From NCBI RefSeq assembly GCF_025147765.1, contig NZ_CP102265.1, positions 2,889,001-2,953,000 of the forward strand: 64,000 nucleotides of DNA, read 5' to 3'. The notes under the pieces are model-generated. The model was not told where the DNA came from. It searched no databases and worked only from the letters and a program-made list of their open reading frames with translations. Shown in pieces: positions 58,972 to 64,000 of the stretch. The translations under genes and the position numbers were made by a program. This stretch comes from Blautia obeum ATCC 29174 (GTDB lineage Bacteria > Bacillota > Clostridia > Lachnospirales > Lachnospiraceae). The number at the start of each line of letters is the position of its first letter. Position 1 is the stretch's first letter.

Positions 58972-59979
58972 ATGGAACAAATCAAGATTCCTGACGGGTA
59001 TCATTCAGATCTGAATCTGCATGATACACAGGTTGCAATTAAAACTGTCAAAGACTTTTTCCAGCAGACACTTTCCCAGAAGCTGAATCTTCTCCGTGTT
59101 TCTGCTCCTATCTTTGTATCTCCATCCTCAGGTCTGAACGACAATCTTAACGGTGTAGAACGTCCGGTAAGCTTCGACATCAAAGGCCAGGACGAAAATG
59201 CTGAGATCGTACATTCCCTTGCCAAATGGAAACGCTATGCGCTGAAGAAATACGGCTTTGCTCATGGCGAGGGCCTTTATACAGATATGGTCGCGATCCG
59301 TCGTGATGAAGACCTGGACAACATCCATTCTGTATATGTTGATCAGTGGGACTGGGAAAAGATCATTTCCAAAGAAGAACGTACCATGGAAACTCTGATC
59401 AACACAGTCCGCTCTATCTACAGTGTACTCCGCAAAACAGAGAAATACATGGCTGTACAGTATGATTATATTGAAGAGATCCTGCCAAAAGAAATTGCCT
59501 TCGTTTCCACCCAGGAACTGGTAGACATGTATCCGGATCTGACTCCAAAGGAAAGAGAATACAAGATCGTCAAAGAAAAAGGCGCTGTATTCCTTATGCA
59601 GGTTGGTAAGACTTTGTCCAACGGAGAACGTCATGACGGACGTGCACCGGACTACGATGACTGGGAACTGAACGGAGATATCCTCGTATACTATCCGGTT
59701 CTTGACATTGCTCTGGAACTTTCATCCATGGGTATCCGTGTTGACGAAGAAGCACTCGACCGTCAGCTGACAGAAGCCGGATGCGATGACCGCAGAGAAC
59801 TTCCTTTCCAGAAAGCAATTCTGAATAAAGAACTTCCATACACTATTGGCGGTGGAATTGGCCAGTCCCGTATCTGTATGTTCTTCCTTCGCAAAGCTCA
59901 TATCGGAGAAGTCCACGTATCCCTGTGGCCGGAATCCATAACCAAAGCAGCCGAAGAAGCCGGAGTAAATTTATTATAA
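58972..59979 (+). CDS. asnA: Aspartate-ammonia ligase (asparagine synthetase A)
   Basis: Class II aminoacyl-tRNA-synthetase-like enzyme of 335 residues forming asparagine from aspartate, ammonia and ATP. Motifs are LLRVSAPIFVSPSSGLNDNLNG, RPVSFDIK, YTDMVAIRRDED, YVDQWDWEK and the C-terminal TIGGGIGQSRICMFFL. The ATG at 58972 follows a perfect AGGAGGATTATT. Confidence 0.96.
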   Translation: MEQIKIPDGYHSDLNLHDTQVAIKTVKDFFQQTLSQKLNLLRVSAPIFVSPSSGLNDNLNGVERPVSFDIKGQDENAEIVHSLAKWKRYALKKYGFAHGEGLYTDMVAIRRDEDLDNIHSVYVDQWDWEKIISKEERTMETLINTVRSIYSVLRKTEKYMAVQYDYIEEILPKEIAFVSTQELVDMYPDLTPKEREYKIVKEKGAVFLMQVGKTLSNGERHDGRAPDYDDWELNGDILVYYPVLDIALELSSMGIRVDEEALDRQLTEAGCDDRRELPFQKAILNKELPYTIGGGIGQSRICMFFLRKAHIGEVHVSLWPESITKAAEEAGVNLL

Positions 59980-60071
59980 AAGAAGTGAGCAGTAACGTAA
60001 ATCTGCTGTAAAAGTTACTACTAAGCATTTCTTCTATAGTATGATTTCACCAAATTTTAATAATTGAATTA

Positions 60072-60100
60072 TTGACAGACAGGTACCTTCATACTATCAT
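60072..60100 (+). promoter_or_regulatory. Promoter of the CBS-domain gene
   Basis: Plus strand: TTGACA (60072-60077), 17 bp, TATCAT (60095-60100). It creates an 80-nt leader containing CAGCTGTTCACAGCTG, a small hairpin, before the GTG start. Confidence 0.6.
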
Positions 60101-60187
60101 ATCAATAGCAACTGACATAAATTGTTTCAGTAAATATACATCAGCTGTTCACAGCTGCAACATATATGAAAGACCGAGGTACTTACC

Positions 60188-60634
60188 GTGAATATTTTAT
60201 TTTTCCTGACACCCAAAAGTGATGTAGCCTATATATTTGAGGACGAGACACTTCGCCAGACTGTTGAGAAGATGGAGCACCGCAAATTCTCCTGTATTCC
60301 TCTCCTAAGTATGGATGGCCGTTATACCGGCACGATTTCCGAGGGGGATATTCTATGGGGCATCAGGCGACTGAATATCAACAGCACTGACCTGAAGGAA
60401 ATGGAAAATGTCTCCATCATGGCTATCCCGCGACGCGCCACTTATAAACCGGTACACGCAGATGCTGATATGGAAGACCTTCTGGATCGTGCGATCAATC
60501 AGAATTACGTCCCGGTAGTTGATGATCAGGGATATTTCATCGGAATCATCACACGTAAAGAAATCATCAAATACTGTTACAAAGAAATGAAAGAATTAAG
60601 CATTCTTCGTAAAAAAGAAGAAGCCGACTCCTGA
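60188..60634 (+). CDS. Two-CBS-domain protein
   Basis: Protein of 148 residues made of a CBS pair (about 8-60 and 78-132). Sequence such as LRQTVEKMEHRKFSCIPLLSMDGRYTGTISEGDILW and NYVPVVDDQGYFIGIITRKEIIKY is typical. Such stand-alone pairs bind adenosine nucleotides or SAM and act as regulatory sensors; the partner is unknown. The GTG at 60188 follows GAGGTACTTACC. The stop codon lies in the loop region of its terminator. Confidence 0.85.
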   Translation: MNILFFLTPKSDVAYIFEDETLRQTVEKMEHRKFSCIPLLSMDGRYTGTISEGDILWGIRRLNINSTDLKEMENVSIMAIPRRATYKPVHADADMEDLLDRAINQNYVPVVDDQGYFIGIITRKEIIKYCYKEMKELSILRKKEEADS

Positions 60635-60651
60635 ATGGAGCGGCTTCTTTT
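60617..60651. terminator. Bidirectional terminator between the CBS gene and the M20 gene
   Basis: GAAGCCG-a-CTCC pairs with GGAG-CGGCTTC (one bulge) and has six T on the plus side and CTTCTTTTTT on the minus side. It overlaps the end of the CBS gene. Confidence 0.85.
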
Positions 60652-60658
60652 TTAATCT

Positions 60659-62098
60659 TTAATCCGGAATCACCGGAACTGCATCCGCCGGTATCGGGCA
60701 GACAAAACCATCTTTTGTTCTCTTTTCAAATTCTGCTCTTGCCTCATCCAAGAGAGATGTATCTTCAATCAGATCAATTGCGGTTGCTGCAATAACTTTT
60801 CCTGCGTGGACCGCTGCTTTATGGCCAATCTCTGTGCGGTCACAGGAAACATTCTGCCAACTGTGTCCCGGGCATCCATTCGGCCATGCTGCTACATGGA
60901 TCTGGGCTGTCGGTGTCAGCCAGCTTACATCTCCAACATCAGTAGAGCCAGCCTTAAAGGCATCCTTCTGATACAACGGTGTAAGGAATCCATTCATTGC
61001 ATGTCCGTATTCCTTCTGCATCTTCTCCACCTGTTCTTTTGCATTCTCATCATTTTCTGCTGCAACTCCAGGTACACCGCTGGAATCATAAGTCTCAGCC
61101 AGTGCATCCGCATATGCATTTTCTTCTTCTGTATATTTCGGCACACCAAGTTCTTCAAAATTCTTGTAGAGAACTCTCTCCAGTGCAAAGTTGCTTACGG
61201 TATCTGCAAGACCGTCTATGAATTTCTTTTCATAAGTAGTCTCTGTCATCAGAGCAGCACCCTCTGCGATCTTATCCACACGCTTCTGAAGCTCCACTGC
61301 CTCTGCCACATGGTTGGAACGGACCATATAAAGAACGCTTGCACGAGACTGTACCACGTTCGGGCTGCATCCGCCGGCATCTGTGATCGCATAATGGATA
61401 CGTGCTTTATCACTCATGTGCTCACGAAGGAACTGCACTCCGATATTCATAAGCTCAACTGCATCAAGAGCACTGCGTCCCTTCTCAGGTGCACCGGCGG
61501 CATGTGAAGCGATGCCGGTAAATTTATACTGTGTCTGGATACAGGAATTTGAAGAGCCTGTAGCCACCTCATTTACATCTTCCGGATGCCAGGTAAGTGC
61601 TGCATCCAGTTTTTTCCAAAGACCATCACGAGCCATAAATGCTTTTGCAGCACCACCTTCTTCTCCCGGGCATCCGTAAAGGATCACTGTACCAGAAACA
61701 TCATTCTGTTCCAGATATGCCTTGATTCCAAGAGCAGCTGCAAACGCACCTGCACCAAGAAGATTATGTCCGCATCCATGACCATTTCCACCAGCGTTTT
61801 TTTCTTTACGCTCGATAAGGCCACCTTCCTGAGAAAGTCCTGAGAGAGCATCGTACTCTGCAAGAATACCTATATATGGTCGTCCGTGTCCATATGATGC
61901 TGCAAACGCAGTCTCAATATTGCAGGTTCCGCGTTCCACATCAAATCCTTCTTTTTCCAGTGCTTCACAGTAGGTTTCCGCGGATTTGAATTCCTGAAGA
62001 GAAAGCTCTGCGAATTCCCAGACTTTATCGGCAATGCCAACGATCAGAGACTTTTTTTCTTCAATTGTCTGCAGTGCAGACTGTTTTTGTGCTGTCAT
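60659..62098 (-). CDS. M20-family amidohydrolase (AbgB-like)
   Basis: Metallohydrolase of 479 residues. Zinc-binding motifs are GHGCGHNLLGAGAFAAA and GCPGEEGGAAKAFM; the dimerisation insert starts about residue 200 (FTGIASHAAGAPEKGRSALDAVELMN). The closest described type is the p-aminobenzoyl-glutamate hydrolase subunit B, which cleaves amide-linked amino acids. It is the last gene of an amino-acid ABC operon, so its substrate may be an imported N-acyl amino acid or dipeptide. The ATG at 62098 follows AAGAAGGTACGATACG. Confidence 0.9.
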   Translation of the reverse strand: MTAQKQSALQTIEEKKSLIVGIADKVWEFAELSLQEFKSAETYCEALEKEGFDVERGTCNIETAFAASYGHGRPYIGILAEYDALSGLSQEGGLIERKEKNAGGNGHGCGHNLLGAGAFAAALGIKAYLEQNDVSGTVILYGCPGEEGGAAKAFMARDGLWKKLDAALTWHPEDVNEVATGSSNSCIQTQYKFTGIASHAAGAPEKGRSALDAVELMNIGVQFLREHMSDKARIHYAITDAGGCSPNVVQSRASVLYMVRSNHVAEAVELQKRVDKIAEGAALMTETTYEKKFIDGLADTVSNFALERVLYKNFEELGVPKYTEEENAYADALAETYDSSGVPGVAAENDENAKEQVEKMQKEYGHAMNGFLTPLYQKDAFKAGSTDVGDVSWLTPTAQIHVAAWPNGCPGHSWQNVSCDRTEIGHKAAVHAGKVIAATAIDLIEDTSLLDEARAEFEKRTKDGFVCPIPADAVPVIPD

Positions 62099-62169
62099 CG
62101 TATCGTACCTTCTTTCTATAAAATTAAGAAAAGACAAAGGCAACCAGAGTATTCCGGTCGCCTTCATTA

Positions 62170-62946
62170 TTATAATACCTTAGATAAAAATTCCTGCAGA
62201 CGCGGGTTCGTCGGATTATCAAAGATTTCTGTCGGAGTGCCATCTACAAGAAGCTTTCCGTCTGCCATGAAAAGAACACGGTTTCCAACTTCACGCGCAA
62301 ATCCCATCTCGTGCGTTACTACAACCATGGTCATACCTTCCTTGGCAAGCTCTTTCATAACATCCAGAACTTCTCCTACCATTTCCGGGTCAAGCGCAGA
62401 TGTCGGCTCATCAAAGAGCATCACTTCCGGTTCCATCGCAAGTGCTCTTACGATCGCAACACGCTGTTTCTGTCCACCGGAGAGCTGGATCGGATACGCC
62501 CCTGCACGGTCTGCAAGTCCGACACGTTCCAGAAGCTCGAGTGCTTTTTTCTCTGCCTCTTCTTTGGAAACGCCTTTGACTTTCATCGGTGCCAGAGTCA
62601 TATTGTCCAGAATGGTCATATGCGGAAACAGGTTAAAATGCTGGAAAACCATTCCCATTTTCTGACGAAGTCCATCGATATCAAGTTTTACGGTCTTGCC
62701 GGAAGCATCTTTGTATTTCTTCTTGGTGATGTCCACACCGTTAAAAATTATCTCACCGTCTGTCGGCTCTTCCAGAAGATTCAGACTGCGAAGAAATGTG
62801 GATTTACCGGAACCGGATGGTCCGATGACTACCATTACGTCGCCTTTGTTGATATCTGCTGTCACACCGTCCAGTGCTTTAATCGCGCCTCTGTGATAAT
62901 GTTTCTTGAGGTTTTTTACCTGAATCAGACTATCGCTTGTCGCCAT
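62170..62946 (-). CDS. Polar amino-acid ABC transporter ATP-binding protein
   Basis: Cytoplasmic ATPase of 258 residues (GlnQ/ArtM family). Walker A is VIGPSGSGKSTFLRSLN, signature LSGGQKQRVAIVRAL, Walker B VMLFDEPTSALDPE, H-loop VVTHEMGFA. A KKKYKDASGKTVKLDIDGLR insert follows the first domain, as in other Firmicute members. It overlaps the permease gene by 17 bp. Confidence 0.95.
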   Translation of the reverse strand: MATSDSLIQVKNLKKHYHRGAIKALDGVTADINKGDVMVVIGPSGSGKSTFLRSLNLLEEPTDGEIIFNGVDITKKKYKDASGKTVKLDIDGLRQKMGMVFQHFNLFPHMTILDNMTLAPMKVKGVSKEEAEKKALELLERVGLADRAGAYPIQLSGGQKQRVAIVRALAMEPEVMLFDEPTSALDPEMVGEVLDVMKELAKEGMTMVVVTHEMGFAREVGNRVLFMADGKLLVDGTPTEIFDNPTNPRLQEFLSKVL

Positions 62947-63715
62947 GGCTCATTCTCCTTTCGAAATATGCAATCAGTTTGGAGGTTGGGAAGCACAGGC
63001 AGAAGTAAATAGCTGTAGCTACCAGCAACGGCTCGATGATAATGAATGTCGCACCTTTGACTGCGTTTACGGCAGACATGATATCCTGTACACCGATGGT
63101 GTATGTGATCGCGGATTCCTTGATGATAACAACGAATTCGTTTGCGATCGCCGGAAGGATATTCTTGAGTGCCTGCGGAAGGATGATATAACGCAGGTTC
63201 ATGGTCTGGGAAAGTCCCAGGGAACGTGCTGCTTCTGTCTGTCCCTGGTCAATAGACTGAATACCAGCTCGCATGATCTCGCAGAGATATGCGCCTGAGT
63301 TCATACCAAGTGCAACAACACCCGGGAAGAAACGATTGAATTTGATAAATCCAAACAGCTGGAATGATGGAAGATCGATCATTCCGAACACACCATAGTA
63401 GATGATAAAAATCTGTACCAGTACCGGAGTGGAACGAAGAATCTCTACATAAGCAGTTGCGATAAAAGAAAGGGGATTAAATTTGGACAGCCACACCAGC
63501 GGTCCTCCCTCTCTCAGATGTCCATTACGGTCTACTGCCAGAGCACGGAACGGACGGATGTTTGACATACGCATCAGTGCGAGGATCAGAGCAAGAACAA
63601 AACCAATCGCTACTGTAAACAGTGACAACAATACAGTTACGAGAAGACCCTGTCGAAACAGCTGTGCATATGGGGCAATTTTGCCAAAATTAGATAATTT
63701 AATAAAACTGTCCAT
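62930..63715 (-). CDS. Polar amino-acid ABC transporter permease
   Basis: Membrane protein of 261 residues of the HisM/GlnP type with about five helices. The cytoplasmic coupling motif is EAARSLGLSQTMNLRYIILPQALKNILPAI (EAA loop), and YVEILRSTPVLVQIFIIYYGVF is the usual family helix. A 30-residue loop with AVDRNGHLREGG lies between helices one and two. The ATG at 63715 follows AAAGGAGTTTAT. Confidence 0.93.
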   Translation of the reverse strand: MDSFIKLSNFGKIAPYAQLFRQGLLVTVLLSLFTVAIGFVLALILALMRMSNIRPFRALAVDRNGHLREGGPLVWLSKFNPLSFIATAYVEILRSTPVLVQIFIIYYGVFGMIDLPSFQLFGFIKFNRFFPGVVALGMNSGAYLCEIMRAGIQSIDQGQTEAARSLGLSQTMNLRYIILPQALKNILPAIANEFVVIIKESAITYTIGVQDIMSAVNAVKGATFIIIEPLLVATAIYFCLCFPTSKLIAYFERRMSHGDKR

Positions 63716-63797
63716 ATAAACTCCTTTCATTGTATAGTTAATTTTCATATATCATTGCTGAATACTGAACTTAATTACTTAAGTTTAAACAGCAACA

Positions 63798-63827
63798 ATT
63801 CCTCCCCATATATATCTGGGGAGGAAT
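63798..63827 (-). terminator. Hairpin between amino-acid binding-protein and permease genes
   Basis: ATTCCTCCCC (63798-63807) and GGGGAGGAAT (63818-63827) form a perfect 10-bp stem. The minus strand continues TGTTGCTGTTT without a strong U run, so partial termination or mRNA protection is likely, giving more binding protein than permease. Confidence 0.6.
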
Positions 63828-63895
63828 CTATGATTTTTGTTTGTGTTGCCTGAAATATCTTATAAAATATTTTTATAAGAAATCTTTCTTAAATA

Positions 63896-64000
63896 TTATT
63901 CAGCGTCATCTGCTGCATCAGCTTCCGGAACTGCACCGTTCTCGTCCAGTGTTCCTTCATATGTCTGACCTGCTGCAAGCTCTGTTGCATCTGCTACGAA
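63896..64000 (-). CDS. Amino-acid ABC transporter substrate-binding protein, C-terminal 34 residues (partial)
   Basis: Only the end of the gene is in the window: 34 codons ending at TAA 63896-63898. They include AGQTYEGTLDENG and an acidic tail EADAADDAE. Too little is present to identify the fold, so the call rests on position upstream of the permease and ATPase genes. Its acidic tail resembles that of the sugar-binding protein at 45100. Confidence 0.6.
   Translation of the reverse strand, partial: FVADATELAAGQTYEGTLDENGAVPEADAADDAE

Noticed and set aside
1..64000. tRNA, rRNA, CRISPR array, prophage or replication origin
   Set aside because: No matching sequence or repeat pattern was seen on either strand.

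Overview
The window looks like a chromosomal segment of an anaerobic, low-to-mid GC Firmicute of the Lachnospiraceae, possibly Blautia-like. The genus is an inference from gene content and style. Supporting signs are a class III (oxygen-sensitive) ribonucleotide reductase, the anaerobic ThiH route to thiazole, strong AGGAGG ribosome binding sites, the dcw order mraZ-rsmH-ftsL-pbp-pbp-mraY, and a DNPR motif in MurE pointing to meso-diaminopimelate peptidoglycan. No rRNA, tRNA, CRISPR or prophage was seen.

Layout. (1) 1-6345, minus strand: the cell-division/wall cluster with an MraZ-type operator of three exact 10-bp repeats. (2) 6450-12120: lgt, ychF, a block of nested inverted repeats, HAD phosphatase, CobW GTPase, SGNH hydrolase and a small membrane protein. 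(3) 12105-15680: thiazole genes (fused thiS-thiG, thiH, a tenI-like gene) behind a short leader that ends in an intrinsic terminator and is not a TPP riboswitch. (4) 15713-29350: a long minus-strand housekeeping run (murE, priA, def, fmt, YugP-like peptidase, rsmB, rlmN, PP2C phosphatase, PASTA kinase, rsgA, rpe, thiN) whose members mostly overlap or abut. (5) 29416-33817, plus strand: TPP riboswitch and thiW-thiM-thiE-thiD-thiC. (6) 33824-53728: an accessory, mostly sugar-related region. It holds a cell-surface protein, a class II aldolase, PfkB and ROK kinases, an SIS protein, a YesM/YesN-type two-component pair, a D-lyxose isomerase-like protein, a ribose-type ABC transporter, a zinc dehydrogenase, a ROK repressor and an aldose epimerase. 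(7) 53841-64000: carbamate kinase with an EutJ-like protein, nrdD behind paired NrdR boxes, asnA, a CBS protein, and an amino-acid ABC transporter with an M20 amidohydrolase.

How the genes work together. ThiC/ThiD supply pyrimidine, ThiSG/ThiH/TenI supply thiazole, ThiW/ThiM salvage thiazole, ThiE joins the two halves and ThiN makes TPP. Only the ThiC locus has a visible TPP riboswitch. In the sugar region one transporter, one sensor kinase and one AraC-type regulator sit beside several kinases, an isomerase and aldolases, which suggests uptake, isomerisation, phosphorylation and cleavage of a pentose or hexose.

Most notable. Directly coupled to the sensor kinase is a full-length RbsA-like double ABC protein that has lost every recognisable ATPase motif in both halves. 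It is a candidate non-catalytic signalling partner. A TnpB-only IS605-type element sits between a 23-codon aldolase stump and the start codon of the zinc dehydrogenase. Its right end folds into several hairpins like an omega RNA, and its promoter carries a LexA-like box. A deletion derivative of the same element family (left end joined to right end) supplies the last codons of the HAD gene 40 kb away. The thiSG leader and an inverted repeat shared by two aldolase promoters are further uncharacterised regulatory candidates.
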